Notes under the pieces: generated by a model
The model's database searches: none
What the model was told of the DNA's origin: nothing
Seen by the model: only the letters and a program-made list of their open reading frames with translations
Source: Rhodoferax sp.
GTDB taxonomy: Bacteria > Pseudomonadota > Gammaproteobacteria > Burkholderiales > Burkholderiaceae_C
Assembly: GCA_026785765.1 (NCBI GenBank)
Contig: JAJAZK010000090.1
Coordinates: 1-12,678, forward strand
Length of the DNA: 12,678 nt
Reading direction: 5' to 3'
Part shown: piece by piece, positions 1-5,465 of the stretch
How positions within the stretch are numbered: the stretch's first letter is position 1
Layout of the letters: each line of letters starts with the position of its first letter
Program-made: the position numbers and the translations under genes

Positions 1-251
1 GGGTCGAAGAACGCGAACTGCTGCTGGTAACGCAGCATTTTCAGCGGCGGTTCTCCAAGCACGGTGATGAACAGTGCCGGGCGCTCGGGCGTGGCCAGCG
101 CGAACATTATCTGGTGCGCCAGTGTGGTTTTGCCGGATCCGGGAGGCCCCGCGATCAGATTGAAGGAGTACTCCGGCAGCCCCCCGCCCAAGATCGTATC
201 GAGCCCGGGCACGCCGGTAGCGAGTCGGCGAATCGCCACTTTGTCGTTCAT
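1..251 (-). CDS. KaiC/RadA-like P-loop ATPase, partial (C-terminal part beyond window edge)
   Basis: This is a RecA-fold ATPase of the KaiC/RAD55 family. Only the first 83 or so residues are inside the window. Seen directly: an N-terminal 'TGVPGLDTILGGGLPE' block typical of KaiC domains at about residues 12-27, then a Walker A motif GPPGSGKT at residues 35-42. A beta-strand of the 'ALFITVLGEPP' type follows at about 59-69, where KaiC proteins usually read 'ysleep'. The ATG at 249-251 overlaps the stop of the upstream gene as ATGA, so the two are probably translationally coupled. Outside cyanobacteria, KaiC-like proteins act in stress or signalling roles, usually without a full clock; no kaiA or kaiB is in the window. 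Whether this protein has one or two KaiC domains cannot be seen because the gene is cut. The family call is firm; the function is inferred only loosely. Confidence 0.88.
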   Translation of the reverse strand, partial: MNDKVAIRRLATGVPGLDTILGGGLPEYSFNLIAGPPGSGKTTLAHQIMFALATPERPALFITVLGEPPLKMLRYQQQFAFFD

Positions 252-664
252 GCTTGCTTCTCCTTTCGCGAATGCGGCGTGTCCTGATTCCAGAGCGCGC
301 CCAGCAGCCGCCCGGTCAACGGTTCTCCAATCATGTTGGCCAGCAGTTCGGTGAATGTCAGCAGCAGCGCAGCGCCGGCGTCCGCGGCCACCGAAGCCTC
401 CTGGCCGTCGAAGCGAGCCGCAAGTTGCGCCAGCGCGTCGGCACTGTTGCCCAAAGCCGCATTGGTCGCCAGCCACGGGAACTTCTTGGTCGTGAGGTGC
501 AGCGCGCGACCGAATAGCGCGTCCACGCCGCGCGCGCCGATCACCGGTTCCAGCCGTTCGGCCATTTGCCGCCACTGCGTGATCGCGACCCGCGCATCCA
601 CCGGCTCAGCGCGATCACTGGCGCCGGTCGGCGCCAGTAAGGTTGGCACGGCGTCACGGCGCAT
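248..664 (-). CDS. Unrecognised 138-residue protein coupled to the KaiC-like ATPase
   Basis: I do not recognise this protein. It is soluble-looking and predominantly helical, with a conserved-looking centre around 'ARGVDALFGRALHLTTKKFPWL' (roughly residues 43-65). Its C-terminal half is Ala/Leu-rich and ends in a basic tail (SRKEKQA). It has no signal peptide and no convincing membrane segment. The start at 664 is preceded by a GGTGAGGA ribosome-binding stretch. An in-frame ATG at 685 (seven residues longer, with a GGAG upstream) is an alternative. The TGA stop at 248-250 overlaps the ATG of the KaiC-like gene, so the two form a coupled pair. By context it may be a regulator, adaptor or substrate of that ATPase, but this is inference only. 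GC-rich third positions support real coding. Confidence 0.72.
   Translation of the reverse strand: MRRDAVPTLLAPTGASDRAEPVDARVAITQWRQMAERLEPVIGARGVDALFGRALHLTTKKFPWLATNAALGNSADALAQLAARFDGQEASVAADAGAALLLTFTELLANMIGEPLTGRLLGALWNQDTPHSRKEKQA
617..638. repeat. Perfect 9-bp inverted repeat inside the 5' end of the KaiC-partner gene
   Basis: ACTGGCGCC (617-625) and GGCGCCAGT (630-638) are perfect reverse complements separated by the 4-base loop GGTC. In the minus-strand mRNA the stem would lie about 26-47 bases downstream of the ATG at 664, within codons for LAPTGAS. The stem is stable and GC-rich. Whether it influences translation or is simply a by-product of codon choice cannot be told from one sequence. 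Confidence 0.5.
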
Positions 665-918
665 TTCCTCACCTCTCTTCGTCATCGGAACTGCTCCAAA
701 AAACTGCGCAGGCCTTTCCATGCTCGGGCGAGAACGGCTGGGCGTTGATAGCACTAGTGTCCACATTCGCAGCCGCGGGGTCTGTTCGCTGACGCACATA
801 GACGTCTGGACGGCGCAGCTTGCCGGGTTCGCGCGCTGACCTTGGCAATGTTGGGCATCGCACAGACCCACAGCCAGTGCACGGGACAGTATCGGACTGC
901 AAACCACTGAAGGCATTG

Positions 919-2031
919 ATGAAACAGCACCCTAAAACCGTAGCCGCCACGACCACTATCCGGCTCGGGCAGGCGCCAGAGCCGCTGGACCGCGCGCAAT
1001 TCAGCGCGCGTTACCGGGCTTCGTTCAAGGACCCGGCATTTCGCCCGGAAGACGGGGCGATCGGTCGACTCGAGGAGATTGCCTGGGACGCCTACAGGGA
1101 GGGGCGCAAGGCGCCGTTCACGCAAAAGGCTGGTGTCGGGTACGCTGACCCGGATTACGATCTTTCGGTCGAGTGGACCGAGACCCGGCGGCGCCTGGAG
1201 GCGGCCCAACAGGTGTGGGCGGACCCGGCTACGCCGTCGCGTGTTCTGCTGATCTGCGGATCGGCCCGCAACGACGGCACCTGCCCGGGGGAAATGTCCA
1301 AGTCCTTCCGCCTGCTGGGCACGGCGCGGGAAGTGCTGGAACAGGCCCGCGGCGACGAAAAGATCCAGTGTGATGTGCTGGACCTGAGCCTGATCACCTC
1401 TGACTACGGCCGCAATATCCACCCCTGCAAGGGTTGCGTATCGACGGCGATGCCCCTTTGCCATTGGCCCTGCAGTTGTTACCCCAACCACGGGCAGAAC
1501 CAGACCAACGACTGGATGGCCGAGATCTACGAACGTTGGACTGCGGCCCATGCGGTCATCATCGTGACACCGGTCTACTGGTACCAGAGCCCGAGCCCGT
1601 TGAAACTGATGATCGACCGGCTGGTCTGCGCTGATGGCGGTAACCCCGATCCCACGGCCACCGGTGGCAAGGATGCCGCATTGGCAAAGAAGCTGGAAAT
1701 GGCCGGCTGGGACTACCCGAAGCATCTGGCCGGTCGTGTCTACGGGCTGGTGGTGCATGGTGATGTGGCCGGTATCGAAGGCACGCGGCGGGCGTTGTCG
1801 GATTGGCTCGACTGGATGGGATTCATCGACGCCGGCGCGCAGGCACGGTTGGACCGCTTCATCGGGTACTACGAACCCTATGCGACGAGCCACGACGCTC
1901 TGGACCGCGACCTGCCGATGCAAGAGGAGACCCGCAACGTGGCGCGTGCAGTCGCCAAGGCCGTATCCGAGCTGCGCGCCGGGCGGCTGGCGGCAGCCCA
2001 GCCACGGACCACCCGGCCACGGCCGAAGTGA
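919..2031 (+). CDS. Flavodoxin-fold NAD(P)H-dependent FMN reductase family protein with a cysteine cluster
   Basis: This 370-residue protein has an N-terminal extension of about 105 residues followed by a flavodoxin-like domain. The FMN phosphate loop is visible as LLICGSARNDGTC (about residues 110-122). The second flavin-contact segment is IIVTPVYWYQSPSPLK (about 214-229), followed by MIDRLVCADGG. Between them lies a cluster of five cysteines, C170, C173, C181, C185 and C187, in the segment HPCKGC...CHWPCSC. The family reduces flavins or other acceptors with NAD(P)H; the actual substrate is unknown. The C-terminus (about 355-370) is basic and low in complexity. I chose the ATG at 919 because GAAGG lies about 7 bases upstream; the frame is open further back (to an ATG at 820), but that stretch does not look like this family. 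It stands alone on the plus strand, divergent from the KaiC-like pair, with about 250 bp between them. Confidence 0.88.
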   Translation: MKQHPKTVAATTTIRLGQAPEPLDRAQFSARYRASFKDPAFRPEDGAIGRLEEIAWDAYREGRKAPFTQKAGVGYADPDYDLSVEWTETRRRLEAAQQVWADPATPSRVLLICGSARNDGTCPGEMSKSFRLLGTAREVLEQARGDEKIQCDVLDLSLITSDYGRNIHPCKGCVSTAMPLCHWPCSCYPNHGQNQTNDWMAEIYERWTAAHAVIIVTPVYWYQSPSPLKLMIDRLVCADGGNPDPTATGGKDAALAKKLEMAGWDYPKHLAGRVYGLVVHGDVAGIEGTRRALSDWLDWMGFIDAGAQARLDRFIGYYEPYATSHDALDRDLPMQEETRNVARAVAKAVSELRAGRLAAAQPRTTRPRPK

Positions 2032-2191
2032 GTGCACGCGCGCTGATTTCAGGACTGAGTCAACGAGCGCAGGAGAAGCGTGATCCCATCCGGCCGCCCG
2101 ACGGCCAGCCGCTTGATACCGCAAGCTGCGAACAACGCCATCATTGCGCACCCATGAACATCCCTCAACGAACCGCCTGAAAGGAACCGCC

Positions 2192-2518
2192 ATGCCTCAA
2201 AAAGCCTGGAGCGACAAGCGCGAGCGCCAATACACGCATATCAAGGACAGCCTGATCGACCGGGGCAAGCCTTTGCCTTTGGCCGAAGAGATTGCGGCAC
2301 GCGTGGTTAACAAAGAGCGGGCGCAACACGGCGAGTCCGTCGAAGCGAGCCCCTCCTCGATCAACGACATGTCCGCCGGGCGGCGCGGCGGCTTGCGATC
2401 GCACCACGGCGCAGGTGGTCGAACCGTTCTCCAGCTTCGCAACGAGGCGAGGCAGCGTGGCTTGACGGGGCGGTCATTTATGAACAAGGCGCAGCTCGAG
2501 AAGGCGTTGACGCAATGA
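2192..2518 (+). CDS. Small Rho-N/SAP-like protein ('plasmid stabilization' type)
   Basis: This 108-residue basic protein has two parts. The N-terminal region begins KAWSDKRERQYTHIKDSL and continues to EEIAARVVNKERA (about residues 4-49). This is the recognisable head of small proteins often labelled plasmid stabilization or DUF proteins in proteobacteria. The C-terminal part, LRNEARQRGLTGRSFMNKAQLEKAL (about residues 82-106), looks like a Rho N-terminal/SAP-type helix-extended loop-helix that binds nucleic acid. The linker is rich in Ser and Gly. An AAGGA ribosome-binding site lies about 7 bases before the ATG. The stop overlaps the start of the CBS-domain gene (ATGA), implying coupled translation. 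A role in plasmid maintenance is a database habit rather than something the sequence shows; a nucleic-acid-binding stress protein is equally possible. Confidence 0.82.
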   Translation: MPQKAWSDKRERQYTHIKDSLIDRGKPLPLAEEIAARVVNKERAQHGESVEASPSSINDMSAGRRGGLRSHHGAGGRTVLQLRNEARQRGLTGRSFMNKAQLEKALTQ

Positions 2519-3039
2519 ATGCGCCCAAACCGGGCACTGGCGAGGTGGTAGAGACGCCACCCGTGGCTGCTGCAGAGGCGCGCGCCGTGGCGCCCGCAAG
2601 GATCAGCGCAACCGAGGCAGTGACCCGCTCGCGGCTGCTGACAGTGGGCATGGATGCCCTGTTGGTCGAGGTCGCAGCACTGTTGTCGAGCGCGCAGATC
2701 AGCGTGGTGGTGGTGTGTGATGCCGCTGGCATGGCGATGGGCACCATCACCGAGACCGTGCTCGTCAGGCGCCTGGGTCTGGGTCAGGCCGACTTCTTCA
2801 CCACCCGTGCAGGCGATGTGATGACGCGTGAGATCACGCACTGCGCGCCCGACGATGGTTTGTCTGAAGTGCTCGCCATGATGCACGAGCGCGAGTTGAT
2901 TCATGTGCTGGTCGTCGAAGCCGGTAACAAGCCACTCGGGGTGCTCAATGCGCGCGACGGACTGCGCGCGCTGCTGGCGGCGGGCAACACAGAAGAGGAA
3001 TTGCTGCGCAACTACGTGATGGGCATCGGTTACCAGTGA
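2515..3039 (+). CDS. Two-CBS-domain protein
   Basis: This 174-residue protein has an Ala/Pro/Val-rich N-terminal tail (about residues 1-33), then two CBS motifs. CBS1 covers about 35-90 (TVGMDALLVEVAALLSS...ISVVVVCDAAGMAMGTIT). CBS2 covers about 97-160 (AGDVMTREITHCAPDDG...IHVLVVEAGNKPLGVLN). CBS pairs bind adenine nucleotides or similar ligands and usually act as regulatory sensors; no effector domain is fused here, so any partner must be separate. The closing segment NTEEELLRNYVMGIGYQ is typical of stand-alone bacterial CBS proteins. The ATG overlaps the stop of the upstream Rho-N/SAP-like gene by 4 bases, so the two are probably co-expressed and may act together. No terminator was seen directly after the stop. 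Confidence 0.9.
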   Translation: MNAPKPGTGEVVETPPVAAAEARAVAPARISATEAVTRSRLLTVGMDALLVEVAALLSSAQISVVVVCDAAGMAMGTITETVLVRRLGLGQADFFTTRAGDVMTREITHCAPDDGLSEVLAMMHERELIHVLVVEAGNKPLGVLNARDGLRALLAAGNTEEELLRNYVMGIGYQ

Positions 3040-3172
3040 AGGTGCGCCACTGACCATAACGAACGGCGTCCCGACCGAAGAGCGCCAGCAAGTGGGCCCG
3101 ATCCCGGCTCCTGCATGACGCAGTAGCCAATGAACGCGCACCGCTGCCGCCGCAGCCAGGGTGGCCAGCCAC

Positions 3173-3451
3173 CTACGCCCAGCCAGCAAGGATGTCAATC
3201 ACCGCCGCCCCCGAGGTTCTTGGTTTTATGGAGGCGACAATTATTGTGACGCTGGGGAAGGCGAGCCACCGATCCAGATCGTCTGCCGTGGTCACGAGGC
3301 CTCCGGCGCCGCCGAGAAAGCCCTCGCCCCCGTCCAGCGGCACCGCCTGGCCAAACGCCTCCACGTGACCCTGGGCCAGCGCTTGACCAGACACCGGCAT
3401 CGCGCCGCGAAAAGCCGTTGCTGATTCCTCAAGTGACACTCCCCGAATCAC
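3173..3451 (-). pseudogene. Probable remnant of a serine hydrolase (beta-lactamase family)
   Basis: The 456-bp gap between the CBS gene and the RaiA-like gene holds no convincing intact gene. On the minus strand a 92-codon open stretch contains LAQGHVEAFGQAVPLDGGEG followed by FLGGAGGLVTTADDLDRWLAF (together about residues 25-65). This resembles the internal 'GHxxaFG...GGAGGlvsTAdDlaRWl' region of class C beta-lactamase-like serine hydrolases. The resemblance stops abruptly on both sides. Upstream there is an in-frame TGA immediately before the GTG, with no ribosome-binding site. Downstream the frame runs into unrelated residues (PSVTIIVASIKPRTSG) and a stop. The catalytic SxxK and YxN regions expected in the family are absent. 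I read it as a fragment left by deletion. The family assignment is from memory of the motif and moderately sure; the chance that it is a real short gene is low. Confidence 0.5.
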
Positions 3452-3466
3452 TCAAACAGCGTCCCG

Positions 3467-3480
3467 GCCGCTAAAGCGGC
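3467..3480 (-). terminator. Weak candidate terminator hairpin after the RaiA-like gene
   Basis: GCCGC (3467-3471) and GCGGC (3476-3480) pair around a TAAA loop, 15 bases beyond the stop of the minus-strand RaiA-like gene. There is no clear U-run after the stem on the minus strand, so intrinsic termination would be weak at best. Confidence 0.25.
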
Positions 3481-3495
3481 GTTTGCGACCCGGCC

Positions 3496-3870
3496 TCAGC
3501 CGATCCTTTGCGGGTCGTCATCGCCCTGCGCCATCTCGGGTCGCGCCCGGTGGCCCCGGCTATCGTGTTTTGCAAGCTCCGTTCCGACCGCACGCTTGAG
3601 TTTTCGCACTGCGCCTTCGATGGCCTGATGGGCATTGCTGGCGTTGTCTTTCACCACGATGGCGTCCAGGCCCACCAGCCTGGCCTCCAGCGTGCAATGG
3701 ATGTCGTCGTCGCCCGACTTCGCCTGGCTGTTGACGTCCGAGAGATGGGCCTCGACCCGCGTGACACGTTCGGCAAAACGCGCCATGGCGTCTTGCACGA
3801 CCTTCTGCAGGTGGTCAGCCATGAGGTGACCGCCGTCGGTGTTGGGATCGGAGTGAAGCAGGATTTGCAT
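3496..3870 (-). CDS. RaiA/HPF-like ribosome-associated protein
   Basis: This 124-residue protein resembles the sigma-54 modulation/S30AE family, which binds the small ribosomal subunit during stress or stationary phase. It is longer at the C-terminus and divergent at the N-terminus compared with classical HPF. Visible features are an N-terminal strand (MQILLHSDPN), the helix HLQKVVQDAMARFAERVTRV (about residues 20-39) and the strand VEAHLSDVNSQ. The typical second half follows, CTLEARLVGLDAIVVKDNASN, then HQAIEGAVRKLKRAVG (about 59-96). The last 25 residues are hydrophilic and charged. The ATG at 3868-3870 has an AAGGA site 5 bases upstream (GAAAGGACATC), which fixes the start. A candidate promoter lies about 200 bp upstream at 4074-4102. 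Direct action on ribosomes is inferred from the family, not shown. Confidence 0.82.
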   Translation of the reverse strand: MQILLHSDPNTDGGHLMADHLQKVVQDAMARFAERVTRVEAHLSDVNSQAKSGDDDIHCTLEARLVGLDAIVVKDNASNAHQAIEGAVRKLKRAVGTELAKHDSRGHRARPEMAQGDDDPQRIG

Positions 3871-3889
3871 GATGTCCTTTCAAGTGTTG

Positions 3890-4081
3890 CTAAAAGTGCT
3901 TGCCGTCTGTGACGACAACCGGGGGAGCGCGGCGGTGTTTGGTCTGGCGCGTCATGCGGCGGCGCAACTCGATTTCCTCGGTAAGCAGTGCGCAACACGA
4001 CGCCCGTCGCTTTGGACGGGGAAAAAGTTGTTCGCCAAGTTGGCGTTGAGCGGCGGGCACTGGTGATTGGGGTGATATCAC
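3890..4081 (-). CDS. Possible small protein (63 codons) upstream of the RaiA-like gene
   Basis: This is a short, basic, unrecognised reading frame. Its second half, 'TEEIELRRRMTRQTKHRRAP' followed by PVVVTDGKHF, has GC-rich third positions and looks coding; the first half does not. The only start at its 5' end is a GTG at 4079-4081 with GAGGAG just 2 bases before it, which is closer than normal. The stop lies 19 bases before the ATG of the RaiA-like gene, on the same strand, so the two could be co-transcribed. If the promoter at 4074-4102 is real, its transcript would begin downstream of this GTG, so the true start, if any, would have to be internal. It may equally be leader sequence. Confidence 0.35.
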   Translation of the reverse strand: MISPQSPVPAAQRQLGEQLFPRPKRRASCCALLTEEIELRRRMTRQTKHRRAPPVVVTDGKHF

Positions 4082-4102
4082 ATCTCCTCAATTAAGTGTC
4101 AA
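4074..4102 (-). promoter_or_regulatory. Candidate sigma70 promoter overlapping a perfect palindrome, reading toward the RaiA-like gene
   Basis: On the minus strand a perfect TTGACA (4097-4102) is followed after 17 bases by GATATC (4074-4079), which matches the -10 consensus in three of six bases. It has an upstream TG one base away, as in extended -10 elements. The -10 lies inside the 10-bp palindrome GTGATATCAC (4072-4081), a possible operator. The AT-rich stretch between the hexamers stands out from the surrounding GC-rich DNA. It is placed between the VOC pseudogene and the RaiA-like gene (ATG at 3870), leaving a leader of about 200 bases. Confidence 0.45.
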
Positions 4103-4136
4103 GCCGCGCGGATGATCTTAGCCACACGAACATAAC

Positions 4137-4350
4137 TCATACTTCACCAGATGTAAGGCGTTCCACCGCTTGCTGCGCCAGCGCTGAATCAGTCGCCTCG
4201 GCAAAAGCAATGTGGATGCCGTCGGGGTCGACCACCATCACCGTCTCGCCTGGAAATCGTGCCTTGGCGACCGAACAATTTTTTGTACCACTCTGAGGCG
4301 ACGCTAAGGTCTTTGACGGCCACGCTGGCTAAAGCGTTGTTGATGGACAT
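4137..4350 (-). pseudogene. VOC/glyoxalase-family protein, internally deleted and frameshifted
   Basis: The ATG at 4348-4350 opens the start of a VOC-superfamily protein: INNALASVAVKDLSVASEWY then KKLFGRQ (residues 3-29). Immediately afterwards this frame becomes nonsense and Arg-rich (GTISRRDGDGG). The matching C-terminal half is found in another frame from about 4260 downward: ARFPGETVMVVDPDGIHIAF then AEATDSALAQQAVERLTSGEV, ending in TGA at 4137-4139. That is the usual 'VMVxDPDGxxIAFAEA' end of the family. Intact relatives are about 115-125 residues; only about 70 codons remain, so roughly 50 codons from the middle (between the two beta-alpha-beta-beta-beta halves) are lost and the 214-base span is not a multiple of three. 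The gene cannot make a working VOC fold. A single sequencing error would not explain the missing length. Confidence 0.82.
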
Positions 4351-4563
4351 GCTGTTTTCGGGTCGTTTCCTGGCAGCGAAGGATGCTGGTTTCAGCGCCT
4401 GTAGTCTGTGCGCTGGGGCACACACCTGTCCACAATCCACGAAGCACGTTGTTTCGCTCCCATGTGCGTTACCCAACAGACCGCTGTATGCGAGGGGGCT
4501 GTAATGAGTTCCTGTGGCGCCGCAATGCGCACTTTCCGCCCGTACAACTTTCAGGAGCCCGCC

Positions 4564-4776
4564 ATGACCGCGCACGCGACCATAAACGACCATGTGACCT
4601 ACAGGCCCGGCGACGGTGCGCCGCTGGAGATCCCGATAGGGCCCGTCGAAGTTGAGCTGACAGCAGACAGCGCTACGCTAAGCTGGACTGAAGAAAACGG
4701 CGCCGCTGGTTTGACGGCCATTCCGCTGACCCAGTACAAGGAGTACGTGCGCCAGAAGCGAATTACGCTAACGTGA
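4564..4776 (+). CDS. Unrecognised 70-residue protein
   Basis: This is a small acidic protein with no recognised domain. The sequence is well organised: NDHVTYRPGDGAPLEIPIGP (about residues 8-27), then VEVELTADSATLSWTEENGA (28-47), then an end rich in Thr, Tyr and Lys (LTQYKEYVRQKRITLT). The alternation suggests a compact beta-sheet fold. It has no signal peptide or membrane segment. The ATG at 4564 is chosen because AGGAG lies 7 bases upstream; the frame is open upstream to 4408, but that part is unlike coding sequence. It ends convergent to the glycine-zipper gene, 60 bp away. It is probably a conserved hypothetical of Burkholderiales; the function is unknown. Confidence 0.75.
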   Translation: MTAHATINDHVTYRPGDGAPLEIPIGPVEVELTADSATLSWTEENGAAGLTAIPLTQYKEYVRQKRITLT

Positions 4777-4836
4777 AAACACCGCTTTCATCGCCGCAGA
4801 TTTGATAGCTGTCGGCGCCTGCTAAAGGTGCGTCGT

Positions 4837-5250
4837 TCAAATGTCGGCCTTTGAAAGTGGCGGTGGCGCGCCGCCAGCGCTGTCTTTGGTGTGCACCTGC
4901 ACAGTGTCAGTGGATGCCGTGCCGGCGCTACTGGAGTCTTCCGGGTTGACCACGGAACCTGCAGCGGAACCGCCCAACGCGCCGACGACGGCACCCACAG
5001 AGCCGCCCACCACCACGCCCACCGGGCCGGCCACGGCGACGCCAATCGCAGCACCCGTCGCTGCACCGGCCAGCATGCCGCCAGCCACATATACCGACTT
5101 GGCTTCGCGCTCGGCTTCCTCGGGTTCCAACGAAAACTGTGCCGCGGACGCCGGGTCCTGCGAGGGAACGCCGTGGCCGGGATGGGCCTGCTCGGCAAGG
5201 TCTTCGTCGGCTTCTGCGGCGTTTGGCGGAGCGGTGGGGGATAGGTTCAT
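4837..5250 (-). CDS. Glycine-zipper protein
   Basis: This 137-residue protein has three sections. The N-terminal ~50 residues are acidic and Ala/Glu/Pro-rich with no signal peptide. A glycine/alanine/valine-rich stretch follows at about 54-100, with repeated small-xxx-small spacing (VAGGMLAGAATGAAIGVAVA, then GPVGVVVGGSVGAVVGALGG). This is long enough for two membrane-crossing helices of glycine-zipper type. The Ser/Thr/Pro-rich tail ends PPPLSKADI. Such proteins associate with or insert into membranes and often belong to stress regulons, but the exact role is unknown. The ATG at 5248-5250 is preceded by AGGAG at a normal distance (AGGAGACTCCTC), which settles the start. A TATAAC -10-like element lies about 57 bases upstream. 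Confidence 0.83.
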   Translation of the reverse strand: MNLSPTAPPNAAEADEDLAEQAHPGHGVPSQDPASAAQFSLEPEEAEREAKSVYVAGGMLAGAATGAAIGVAVAGPVGVVVGGSVGAVVGALGGSAAGSVVNPEDSSSAGTASTDTVQVHTKDSAGGAPPPLSKADI

Positions 5251-5306
5251 GAGGAGTCTCCTGGGAGTTCGATGATGAGATGCGCACGACGCTCGAGCGA
5301 CAAATT

Positions 5307-5312
5307 GTTATA
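5307..5312 (-). promoter_or_regulatory. Candidate -10 element for the glycine-zipper gene
   Basis: TATAAC on the minus strand matches the sigma70 -10 consensus in five of six bases and lies 57 bases before the ATG at 5250, in a locally AT-rich patch (ACAATTTGT next to it). No good -35 hexamer is visible at 16-18 bases, so another sigma factor or an activator may be needed. Confidence 0.3.
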
Positions 5313-5349
5313 CCGCCCGCTCTGCACCGCCTGCGTCATCCTCTTTGCC

Positions 5350-5368
5350 AAAAGGCTGTAGGACAGCC
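5350..5368 (-). terminator. Candidate intrinsic terminator downstream of fumC
   Basis: On the minus strand GGCTGT and ACAGCC (5354-5368) form a perfect 6-bp stem with a 3-base loop, followed directly by TTTT. It lies about 100 bp beyond the fumC stop and would end the nucleoside operon. A second, mutually exclusive hairpin (GCCGCCA/TGGCGGC, 5366-5383, 7-bp stem and CCCC loop) overlaps its base by three positions. The U-run is short, so confidence is limited. The rest of the 215-bp gap 5251-5465 shows only the -10-like element near 5307. Confidence 0.42.
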
Positions 5369-5465
5369 GCCACCCCTGGCGGCACCGCCGACGGGCAAGC
5401 CCAAAAGCATACCAACGACTGGATATCCAGGATCGTCGAATGTGTGTGCCGGGATCCGGCTTCTT

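Noticed and set aside
665..918. Divergent intergenic region searched for promoters
   Set aside because: No pair of hexamers with acceptable spacing was found on either strand; nothing is called, although promoters for both directions must lie here or further upstream.
754..2193. 479-codon open frame on the minus strand
   Set aside because: It is antisense to the flavodoxin-family gene, Arg/Pro/Gly-rich, with no recognisable motif; a shadow of a high-GC coding region.
4371..4386. Sigma54-like element (TGGCAG...ATGC) upstream of the 70-residue gene
   Set aside because: The GG-to-GC spacing is one base too long and the -12 part is poor.
4351..4593. Upstream extension of the VOC frame
   Set aside because: The extra 81 codons have no VOC similarity; the family begins at the ATG at 4350 (MSINNALASV).
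4792..4817. Hairpin between the convergent 70-residue and glycine-zipper genes
   Set aside because: Only a 5+3 bp stem with a bulge and a 9-base loop, and no T-run on either strand; too weak to call a terminator.
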